Below are positions 9,268 through 15,944 of a stretch of 64,000 nt of DNA, one piece after another. The DNA lies in NCBI GenBank assembly GCA_037481615.1, contig JBBFLI010000003.1, one strand, 5' to 3'. The position numbers and the translations under genes are program-made. Origin of the DNA: SpSt-501 sp037481615 (GTDB lineage: Bacteria; Desulfobacterota; Desulfobacteria; Desulfobacterales; SpSt-501). The notes beneath the pieces are model-generated. The model searched no databases. It was not told the DNA's origin and worked only from the letters and a program-made list of their open reading frames with translations. Positions within the stretch are counted from its first letter, which is position 1. Each line of letters begins with the position of its first letter.

Positions 9268-9911
9268 GCGACGAGGGATCGATCCCCCGGCCGGGCCGGG
9301 GGACCACCGTCTTCCTCGTGCGGCACGGGCACGTGCACAACCCGGAGCGCATCCTCTACGGCCGGCTGCCGCGTTTTCCCTTGAGCGCGCGCGGCCGGGA
9401 CGAGGCGCTCCGGGCGGCGCGGCTGCTGGCCGCATTCCCCTTGCACGCCGCCTACGCCAGCCCGCGGCTCCGGGCGCGGCAGACGGCGCGCGCGATCGCC
9501 GCCCTGCACCCGGGGCTTGCCGTCCGCGTCTCGCGGCTGATCGACGAGGTCTACACGCGCTTCGAGGGCGAGCCGCTCGAGATCGTCGCCGCGCGCCGCG
9601 AAGATTTCTACACCGGGGAGAACCCGCCCTATGAACAGCCGCAGGACATCGTGCGGCGCATGGTGCGTTTCCTCGAGCTCGTGCGGCGACGGCACGCCGG
9701 GGGGGCGGTGGCCGCCGTCACCCACGGGGATGTGATCGCCTTCACCCTGCTCTGGGCGATGGGGGAGGAGCTTCGCCCGCAGAGCAAGGCGCGCCTGCGC
9801 CTTCCCGGCTCGAGCGGCTACCCCGCGACGGGGTCGGTTGTGCGCTTGGTCCTTCCGGCAGCGGGGTGCGCGCGGCCCTCGGAGATCGACTTTCTCGGGG
9901 GGCGCCCCTGA
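9264..9911 (+). CDS. Cytoplasmic histidine phosphatase (phosphoglycerate mutase-like)
   Basis: Branch 1 histidine phosphatase of 215 residues without a signal peptide. The canonical VRHGHVHN motif puts the nucleophilic His at residue 21; SPRLRARQTARAIA supplies the second arginine, and VTHGDVIAF the second His. Known relatives include cobalamin-pathway CobC and PGM-like enzymes, but no vitamin B12 gene is nearby, so the substrate is left open. The gene is translationally coupled to the alpha/beta hydrolase by an ATGA overlap. It ends convergently with the PIG-L deacetylase gene, with about 20 bases between them. Confidence 0.87.
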   Translation: MSDEGSIPRPGRGTTVFLVRHGHVHNPERILYGRLPRFPLSARGRDEALRAARLLAAFPLHAAYASPRLRARQTARAIAALHPGLAVRVSRLIDEVYTRFEGEPLEIVAARREDFYTGENPPYEQPQDIVRRMVRFLELVRRRHAGGAVAAVTHGDVIAFTLLWAMGEELRPQSKARLRLPGSSGYPATGSVVRLVLPAAGCARPSEIDFLGGRP

Positions 9912-9932
9912 CCCCCGCCCGGCGCGCGGGGC

Positions 9933-10643
9933 TCAGGGCGGCGCTTCGACGCGGTGAAACCCCTCGGCCAACCCGAAGGACTCGCCGGCCGCCATCTCGC
10001 GGCAGCGCTCCCGCAGCCAGGCCGCGGGGTCGCCGCGGGAGAAATCGCGAAGCTGGCTCTTGTGACAGCGCAAGGCGGCGATCTTGAGATCAAAGGTCTC
10101 CGTGATGTCGACCCGGCAATTGATCTCCTCGGCCCCCCAGCAGTAGATCTCGCGCACCTTGTGCGGGGCGAGCCCCTCGCCCAGGAGCTCGGGGAAAGAG
10201 AGCCGGTCGCGGGCGCAGGGAAAGACGGCGTCGAGCACCACCTGGCCGACGATGCGGTGGTCGCGGTGCCAGAGGTAGCGGCGGTAGGGGTCCGAGGTGA
10301 GGACGACGCGAGGCCGATAGCGGCGGATTTGGCGCACGAGCAGCCGCCGGAAATCGGCGCTGTCCTCGAGGCCCTGGTCCGGAAGCCTCAGGAACACCGC
10401 CTCGCGGACGCCGAGGACGGCGCAGGCCGCGCGCTGTTCCTCCTCGCGGATCGCGGCCAGGGACTCGGGCGCGAGCGCCGGGTCGTTCGTTCCCTTCTCG
10501 CCGCTCGTGCACAGCACATAGACCACGGATTTCCCCTCGCGGATCCAGCGGGCGATCGTGCCGGCGGCCCCGAACTCGCAGTCATCCGGGTGGGCGGCGA
10601 TGGCGAGCACATCGGCGGGGGCGCTCACGGGAGCCTCGTTCAC
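9933..10643 (-). CDS. PIG-L/LmbE-family deacetylase (MshB/BshB-like)
   Basis: Zinc-dependent N-acetylglucosamine-type deacetylase of 236 residues. The HPDD metal and catalytic motif is at residues 18-21 and HRDH supplies the later metal ligand. Family members remove an acetyl group from GlcNAc-inositol (MshB), GlcNAc-malate (BshB) or glycolipids. The GTG at 10643 is chosen because it overlaps the glycosyltransferase stop (GTGA) and has a G-rich ribosome site; an upstream TTG would overlap further. It is the last of four coupled genes and directly follows an MshA/BshA-like glycosyltransferase, the same order of reactions as in low-molecular-weight thiol synthesis. Confidence 0.88.
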   Translation of the reverse strand: MNEAPVSAPADVLAIAAHPDDCEFGAAGTIARWIREGKSVVYVLCTSGEKGTNDPALAPESLAAIREEEQRAACAVLGVREAVFLRLPDQGLEDSADFRRLLVRQIRRYRPRVVLTSDPYRRYLWHRDHRIVGQVVLDAVFPCARDRLSFPELLGEGLAPHKVREIYCWGAEEINCRVDITETFDLKIAALRCHKSQLRDFSRGDPAAWLRERCREMAAGESFGLAEGFHRVEAPP

Positions 10644-11938
10644 CGCGTGACCCCCCCCCGACCGCAACCGCAGCAGGCGCGCACCTCGGGTTCGGGGGAC
10701 GCGGCGACCGCCCGGCCGGAGAGCAGCGGCCGGTAGACGCCGAGGACCCCTGCGGCCGCCTGCCCCCAGCCGTAGCCCGCGACGGAGCGGCGGAGCGCCT
10801 CCGCCATGAGCGGCGAGTGCAGGTGGGCGTCGAGGATCCCGGCGATCGCCCGGGCGAGGTCGGCCGGGGCGAATCCGGAGGCGAGCCGGCCCCGTTTTCC
10901 GTCACGGAGCAGGAAGTCCGCGGCGCCGACGGGGGTGGCGGCGACCGGCGTGCCGCAGGCGAGCGCCTCGAGGACCACGAGGCCGAAGCTCTCGTAGGAG
11001 GAGGGCAGGGCCAGGAGATCGGCGGCGCTGTAGAAAAGAGGAAGCGATTCCGGTCTGACGCGGCCGCAAAAGGTGACCCGGCGTTCGATGCCGCGGGCCC
11101 GGGCCTGGGCGGCGAACCGGCGAACCCGTGCGTCGTCGGCGCCTTCGCCGCCGACGACGAGGAGCCGGAGCCGCTCGCGGCCGGCGAGACAGGCGATCGC
11201 GGAGAAGAGGCGCTTCAAGCCTTTTTCCGGGACGAGCCTCCCCACATAGAGCACGACCTCGGAGGTTTCCGGAATGCCGAGTTTCCCCCGCGCCTCCCCC
11301 CGGCGGACCGGACGGAAGACCTCGAAATCGACGCCCCAGGGGACGACGGCCGTGCGGCCGGCCGCCGCCCGGCAGAACCGCACGAGGATCTCCCTCTCCC
11401 GCGGCGAAGGCACGATCAGCGCGTCGCAGGCGGCGGCGAGACGGCGCTCGGCGGCGAGCCGGGCGAGGCGCTCCGCCCCGTCCCCGCGGAAGCGCCGTTT
11501 TCCGGCTGCGAGCGTGTGCAGGGTCGCGACGTGCGGCACCCCCCAGGCCCGGGAGGCGAGCTCGGCGGTGCGTCCCGAGGCCCAGTAGTGGCTGTGGACG
11601 AGGTCGTATCCGGTTCCCGCCCGCCGGCGGAGGCGTTCGATCGTTTCCAGGCACCCCTCCGCCTGCCGGTGGATGTCGAGGGGGGAGGCGGGGCTTGCGG
11701 CGACCACGGGGAAAAGGCGGACGTTCGGCGCAAGCGCCATCGGGCCCTCCGCCGCCGCACCCGCGGGCGGGGGGGCGAAGAGATCGACGCGGTGGCCGGC
11801 CCGACCCAGTTCGCGCGCCAGCGCGCGCAGGCAGACGCTGAGCCCCCCGGTGCGGCTCGCCCCGAGGGGGCCGAGCGGGCCGGAGTGGAGCGAGATCATC
11901 GCGATCGAAAGGGCGCCGGACGGCACGCGCGGTTTCAT
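10640..11938 (-). CDS. GT4 glycosyltransferase, MshA/BshA-like
   Basis: Retaining GT-B glycosyltransferase of 432 residues. The N terminus (MISLHSGPLGPLG, then a glycine-rich acceptor loop TGGLSVCLRALAREL) is the pattern of MshA, BshA and sucrose-phosphate-synthase-like enzymes. YVGRLVPEKGL opens the donor domain, and the C-terminal ESFGLVVLEALACG is the EX7E sugar-nucleotide motif. It probably transfers a sugar such as GlcNAc to a small acceptor. It starts four bases after the upstream acyltransferase and overlaps the deacetylase downstream, so acceptor glycosylation and deacetylation are likely sequential. An exopolysaccharide role remains an alternative. Confidence 0.88.
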   Translation of the reverse strand: MKPRVPSGALSIAMISLHSGPLGPLGASRTGGLSVCLRALARELGRAGHRVDLFAPPPAGAAAEGPMALAPNVRLFPVVAASPASPLDIHRQAEGCLETIERLRRRAGTGYDLVHSHYWASGRTAELASRAWGVPHVATLHTLAAGKRRFRGDGAERLARLAAERRLAAACDALIVPSPREREILVRFCRAAAGRTAVVPWGVDFEVFRPVRRGEARGKLGIPETSEVVLYVGRLVPEKGLKRLFSAIACLAGRERLRLLVVGGEGADDARVRRFAAQARARGIERRVTFCGRVRPESLPLFYSAADLLALPSSYESFGLVVLEALACGTPVAATPVGAADFLLRDGKRGRLASGFAPADLARAIAGILDAHLHSPLMAEALRRSVAGYGWGQAAAGVLGVYRPLLSGRAVAASPEPEVRACCGCGRGGVTR

Positions 11939-11941
11939 CTC

Positions 11942-12898
11942 TCAGGCTCCGAGTTCGATGCGGCAACCGAACAGGGGCAGGGGCTTGCCGCCGAGCCGTC
12001 GCTTGTAGGGTTCCTCCCCTTTGAGAAAATCGTAGCGGGAAAGCCCGCGGGCGACGGCATCGCGGATGCTCAGGATCTTGCAAGCCATTCCCGCCCCCAG
12101 GGGTGCGAACCGCAGATCGTAGGCGCTGTTGTAGAGGTAACGGGTCCCGTGGTGGTCGAAGCAGAATACCGCGGCGGCCGGAACCCCGTCAATGTGGACG
12201 AGTCCCAGACGGAACTCCGGCAGCCGGAGCGCGAGCAGCCGAAAGAACGTTTTCGTCTGCTCCGTCAGGAACTCCGCCTTGTCCCGGCGGCTTCGGCGGA
12301 AGAGCGAAAGGAAGGTCTCGACGGCGGCCGCGGCCTCGTCTTTCCCCGCGAGCAGGCGGAAGGAGGCCGAAGCGCGCTCTTCGAAGCGCCGCAGCTTGCG
12401 GCGCACCTCGTGGCGCTCTTTGGGGGGGAGCCCCGCGAGGTAGTCCTCCCAGCGATGCGGGAGGTCCATGGCGAAGAGCAAGGACCGTTTTTCGATCACG
12501 ACCTCGAGGCCCGCCTCCTGCGCCGCGGGGGCGAGAGCGGTGAGCGCTACGGCGTCGGGCCGCAGGTCGAAGAGATCGAGGCCGCCGATCCCCTCGGCGC
12601 GAACCGTCTCGAGAACGGCCCGGGCGAAGGGCCGCTCGCGGCCGGGGGCGGCGATGAGGTCGAGGTGGTCGCAGACCTCCGGGTCGCCCGCAAGCAGGCC
12701 CCGATCCCCCTCGATGCGGAGGGCCGCGGCACCGAGGAGCTCCCCGCCCGCGTGAAAGGAGCGCACCCAGAGATTCCCCGAGGGCGCATAGGCCTCGTGC
12801 CAGCTTTCCACCCACGCGGGCAGCGTGAACGGCGAGGGGAAGGAAAGGGCAAGGCGGCGGAGCGCATCGGGGCTTTCGGCGCGGGCGCGGGGGGTCAT
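11942..12898 (-). CDS. GNAT/FemAB-fold acyl- or aminoacyltransferase (BioF2/CelD-like)
   Basis: A 318-residue protein with the double-GNAT layout of the FemAB/BioF2-like group. The N-terminal half contains TLPAWVESWHEAYAP, and the C-terminal half carries the conserved block RKLRRFEE, then VHIDGVPAAAVFCF and the YNSAYDLRFAPLGAGM segment. Relatives transfer acetyl groups from acetyl-CoA or amino acids from aminoacyl-tRNA. The ATG overlaps the stop of the S51/CysRS-tail gene by four bases. In this operon it stands in the place that MshD, also a double GNAT protein, holds in mycothiol synthesis; that link is inference only. Confidence 0.83.
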   Translation of the reverse strand: MTPRARAESPDALRRLALSFPSPFTLPAWVESWHEAYAPSGNLWVRSFHAGGELLGAAALRIEGDRGLLAGDPEVCDHLDLIAAPGRERPFARAVLETVRAEGIGGLDLFDLRPDAVALTALAPAAQEAGLEVVIEKRSLLFAMDLPHRWEDYLAGLPPKERHEVRRKLRRFEERASASFRLLAGKDEAAAAVETFLSLFRRSRRDKAEFLTEQTKTFFRLLALRLPEFRLGLVHIDGVPAAAVFCFDHHGTRYLYNSAYDLRFAPLGAGMACKILSIRDAVARGLSRYDFLKGEEPYKRRLGGKPLPLFGCRIELGA

Positions 12899-14151
12899 GG
12901 CCTGGCTCCCCCGGCGCGGTGCCAGCGGGGCCCCTCGGCCGTGTCTTCGACCACGATCCCCTGGAGGCCGAGCAGCTCCCGCAGGAGATCGGCTTCGGCC
13001 CAGCGGCGGCTGCGGCGCAGCTCTTCGCGCAACTGGAGCGTCCGCTCCACCAGCGATGCGAATGCCTCGGGTCGGGGCCGGGGGCCGATGGCGCCGGCGG
13101 CGCCGAGAAGGGCGATCCACTCCCGCAGGAGTTCCCGGCCCTGGGCGAGCGTCTCCGGGTCTTCCAGGTCCCGAAAAGCGGACCACAGGAGAGCGTCGAG
13201 CTCGAGCACCGCCGCCGCCATGGCGGCCGTGTCGGCGGCGTCCTGGCCGCGTTGGAAGGAGGCGGCAAGCCCGTGGACCCGGGACCAGAACGCCTCCGCG
13301 GCGGGTTTTCCCGCGGCGGGGATTTGCGGGGGCGGGGTTGCGGTGGGCGGTTTGACGGAGTCCTCTCCCCGCAGGACGGCCAACGGAATCCGCCCGCTGC
13401 TCTCCAGCCGGAGTTCGGCTCCCCCCCGCCGCAGCGTGACCCCGCCCGTCCCCCGCACGCGGGCCTCGCCGGCGGCGAGATCGAGGACACAGGCCGTGTG
13501 CTCGTCCAGACCCAGCACGGGACAGGAAGGCGGCAGCATCTCTTCGAGGGCGCGGAAGCGGGGTTCGCCCATGAAACAGAACCGCGTGTCGTGGGTTCCC
13601 CCCTCGGCGTTGTTCCAGTGCGGCACGACGACGAGCGGCAGCTCGAAGCGGCCGAGGAGGTCGAGGCCCGGCTCCCACCGCGGGTCTTCCCCCACCTTGT
13701 AGATCTCGTAGACGGGGAGCGTGAAGCGACCCACGGTGAGGGCCGCCGCGCTCGCCGCGACGAGGCAGGCGCCGGCTTCGACCCGGCGGGCGAGAATCTC
13801 CGGGATCGGCGTTTCGCGCCAGTGGCGCAGGGCATAGGTCGGGCTCCCCGGCCCGATCAGGATGTAGTCGGCCCGCTCCAGGAGGGCGAGCGCCTGGTTT
13901 CCCTGCGAAGTGGAGATCTGAGCGCGCGATTTCCAGGAGGCGACCTTGAGTTCGCGGCCGACCCGGCGGCGGAAGTAGTCCCGGGCGCGGTCGGCGATCT
14001 GGTCGGCGTTCAGCTGGAAGCCGGCCGGCGTGTCGAGGAACACCGCCTTCGCTTCCGGTCCGAGGCGGGCGAGCCTCTCCTTGTGCACCTCCACCATGGT
14101 GGCGGTGAGTTCCCCCGAGCCCATGAGGACGACCGAACCCGCGGCCGGCAT
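12895..14151 (-). CDS. Fusion of S51-peptidase-like domain and CysRS anticodon-binding tail
   Basis: A 418-residue two-domain protein. Residues 1-225 resemble the peptidase E/cyanophycinase (S51, class I glutamine amidotransferase-like) fold: MGSGELT at 10-16, the probable nucleophile Ser134 in LVAASAAALTVG, and GLDEHTA at 214-220. A Pro/Ala linker spans about 262-285. Residues 288-412 match the C-terminal DALR and tail region of cysteinyl-tRNA synthetase, ending GIVVEDTAEGPRWHR, a strong CysRS signature. The CysRS catalytic HIGH and KMSKS elements are absent, so it cannot be a tRNA synthetase. It is the first gene of the four-gene operon; its role is unknown. Confidence 0.85.
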   Translation of the reverse strand: MPAAGSVVLMGSGELTATMVEVHKERLARLGPEAKAVFLDTPAGFQLNADQIADRARDYFRRRVGRELKVASWKSRAQISTSQGNQALALLERADYILIGPGSPTYALRHWRETPIPEILARRVEAGACLVAASAAALTVGRFTLPVYEIYKVGEDPRWEPGLDLLGRFELPLVVVPHWNNAEGGTHDTRFCFMGEPRFRALEEMLPPSCPVLGLDEHTACVLDLAAGEARVRGTGGVTLRRGGAELRLESSGRIPLAVLRGEDSVKPPTATPPPQIPAAGKPAAEAFWSRVHGLAASFQRGQDAADTAAMAAAVLELDALLWSAFRDLEDPETLAQGRELLREWIALLGAAGAIGPRPRPEAFASLVERTLQLREELRRSRRWAEADLLRELLGLQGIVVEDTAEGPRWHRAGGARP

Positions 14152-14253
14152 GCCGGAAACCCTGCTTTCCCCGAAGATTGGCGACTCGCGGATGATAATC
14201 TGCGGCCGGGTGAAGTCAATTCCGCGCCGGGCACGGACTCAGGGTGGTTTTTC

Positions 14254-14282
14254 TTGACAGCGCGCCCCCCCTCCCATAGGAT
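14254..14282 (+). promoter_or_regulatory. Sigma-70-type promoter for the TAXI TRAP genes
   Basis: A perfect TTGACA at 14254-14259 is separated by 17 bases from TAGGAT at 14277-14282. It lies about 80 bases before the start of the TAXI receptor gene, in the intergenic region divergent from the S51/CysRS-tail gene. Confidence 0.6.
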
Positions 14283-14360
14283 GGCTTTCCCCTGATGTGT
14301 TTCAAGCGGTCCGAAGAAAACTCGGGCCTCCGCCAACCCAACCCCAAAAGGAGGTGCTTC

Positions 14361-15308
14361 ATGATGCGACGGTTTGCAATCGGTCTTCTGGTGATCGCGC
14401 TGGTCGGAGCGGTGGCGGCGGTGCAGGCCGCCGAAAAGCTCGTTCTGGCCACCGGCGGAACGGCGGGCACCTACTATCCCTTCGGCGGGGCGATGGCCAA
14501 GATCTGGAGCGCGAAGATCAAGGACATGAGCGTGACCGCCCAGACGAGCGGCGCCTCCGCCGAAAATGTGCGGTTGATCAACAAGAAGGAGGTGGAACTC
14601 GCCCTGGTCCAGAGCGACACGCTCGATTTCGCCTTCAACGCCAAGGAGGCCTTCAAGGAGCCGCTCAAGGGCATGAGCGCTATCGCCGTCCTCTACCCCG
14701 AGATCATCCAGGTCGTCGTCCGCGCCGACAGCCCGATCAAGAGCTTCGCCGACCTCAAGGGCAAGAAGGTGGGGGTGGGGGCCCCGGGCAGCGGTACCGA
14801 GGCGAACTTCCGGCAGCTCATGGACATCTACGGTCTCAAAAAAGAGGATGTGAACCCGCAGTACCTCTCCTTCGCCGAGAGCGCCGACGCGTTCAAGGAC
14901 AAGCACATCGACGCCTTCATCGTGACGGCGGGGATCCCCAACGCCGGCATCATGGACGTCTCCACCCAGCATGCCATCCGCATCCTCGACATCAAGGGGC
15001 CCGAGGCCGAAAAGCTCATCGCCAAGTACCCCTTCCTCGCCCCGGCGAAGGTCCCGGCCGGCACTTACAAGGGACAGGAGGCCGAGGTGAACACGGTGGC
15101 GGTGAACGCCGTGCTGATCGCCGGCAACCACCTGAAAGAGGACGTGGTCTACAACCTGACCAAAGCGCTCTTCGAAAACCAGAGCGAGCTGGCCCAGGCG
15201 CACGCCAAGGGCAAGGAGCTCGACCTGAAACGGGCGGTCAAGGGCGTTTCGATCCCCTTCCACCCCGGGGCCGTGAAGTACTATAAGGAAAAGGGCGCGA
15301 TGAAATAA
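14361..15308 (+). CDS. TAXI-family TRAP transporter solute-binding protein
   Basis: Periplasmic substrate receptor of 315 residues. The ATG at 14361 lies four bases after AAAGGAGGTG and is followed by a Sec signal peptide (MMRRFAIGLLVIALVG, cleavage near VQAA at about 23). The mature start LVLATGGTAGTYYPFGGAMA is the TAXI signature, and VGVGAPGSGTEAN is the conserved inner motif. TAXI receptors work with a fused DctQM permease, which is encoded just downstream. Some members bind glutamate or other dicarboxylates, but the ligand cannot be deduced here. A strong terminator follows, so the receptor may be made in excess over the permease. Confidence 0.94.
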   Translation: MMRRFAIGLLVIALVGAVAAVQAAEKLVLATGGTAGTYYPFGGAMAKIWSAKIKDMSVTAQTSGASAENVRLINKKEVELALVQSDTLDFAFNAKEAFKEPLKGMSAIAVLYPEIIQVVVRADSPIKSFADLKGKKVGVGAPGSGTEANFRQLMDIYGLKKEDVNPQYLSFAESADAFKDKHIDAFIVTAGIPNAGIMDVSTQHAIRILDIKGPEAEKLIAKYPFLAPAKVPAGTYKGQEAEVNTVAVNAVLIAGNHLKEDVVYNLTKALFENQSELAQAHAKGKELDLKRAVKGVSIPFHPGAVKYYKEKGAMK

Positions 15309-15335
15309 GCCGCGCCGTCGCCGACGAACCCCTCG

Positions 15336-15395
15336 AAAGGGCCGAAGCGGGCATGAGCCGATCCCCTCGTGGATGCCGCCCCTTCGGCCCTTTTT
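15336..15395 (+). terminator. Intrinsic (partial) terminator after the TAXI receptor
   Basis: A GC-rich hairpin with arms AAAGGGCCGAAG (15336-15347) and CTTCGGCCCTTT ends in five T residues at 15391-15395. It lies between the receptor and the permease genes and probably sets the receptor-to-permease ratio by attenuation. Confidence 0.8.
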
Positions 15396-15449
15396 GTCCG
15401 GTTTGGCCGACGTCGTAAGGCCGTGGCCTGCGGAGGGCCCCGAGCGTTG

Positions 15450-15944
15450 ATGCGCCTGCTTCCGTTTGCCGCGGCCCTGGCGGCGGGGGTCCTCTCCGCC
15501 TGCGCCGCCGGGACGGTTCTCGAGATCGTCCGGGAGCCGGAAGGGCAGCGGGTCTTCTGCCGCAGGGTCCAGCCCGGCGAGGAGGTGATCCTCGCGTATG
15601 TGCACTCGGTCAACCGCAGACCCGTCTACGATACGCTGCGGATCGAGGACGGGCGGCTGGTGATCGTCAAGTCCCGCTTCGATGCCTTCGGCGCGGGCAT
15701 GCCGGACGGCTCGACGGACGAAGGGTCCCTCGAGGTCCTCGCCGGCGGGATTCTCGAGTGGAGACTCGACCGCCCGGTCGGAGAGGTCACCCTGCGGGTG
15801 GGCCGGGTCGCCGACCACCGGCTCCTCTTCCGGGAAGGGGAAGTTTCCCTCGACCGCCTGGCTCCCCCCGGCGCGGCGCTCACCCTGCGCCCCGGGAGGG
15901 CCGAGAGGTTCGATTTCCTCTGGAAAGGCAGGTGTTCACCGTGA
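15450..15944 (+). CDS. DUF1850 protein, putative lipoprotein of the TAXI system
   Basis: A 164-residue DUF1850 protein, a family repeatedly found between TAXI receptor and permease genes. From the ATG at 15450 the N terminus is hydrophobic and ends in a lipobox-like LSAC (cysteine near residue 18), so it may be lipid-anchored outside the inner membrane. VLAYVHSVNRRPVYDTLRI-like residues around 47-65, including the conserved HSV, are characteristic of the family. Function is unproven; it is presumably an accessory to the transporter. Its stop overlaps the GTG start of the permease (GTGA). Confidence 0.85.
   Translation: MRLLPFAAALAAGVLSACAAGTVLEIVREPEGQRVFCRRVQPGEEVILAYVHSVNRRPVYDTLRIEDGRLVIVKSRFDAFGAGMPDGSTDEGSLEVLAGGILEWRLDRPVGEVTLRVGRVADHRLLFREGEVSLDRLAPPGAALTLRPGRAERFDFLWKGRCSP

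Noticed and set aside
10817..13702. A 961-codon plus-strand open frame
   Set aside because: Shadow of the glycosyltransferase/acyltransferase/S51-fusion operon, which has clear motifs and coupled starts on the minus strand.
12895..14151. MshC-like cysteine ligase
   Set aside because: Only the CysRS tail is present; catalytic nucleotide-binding elements are missing, so ligase activity cannot be claimed.
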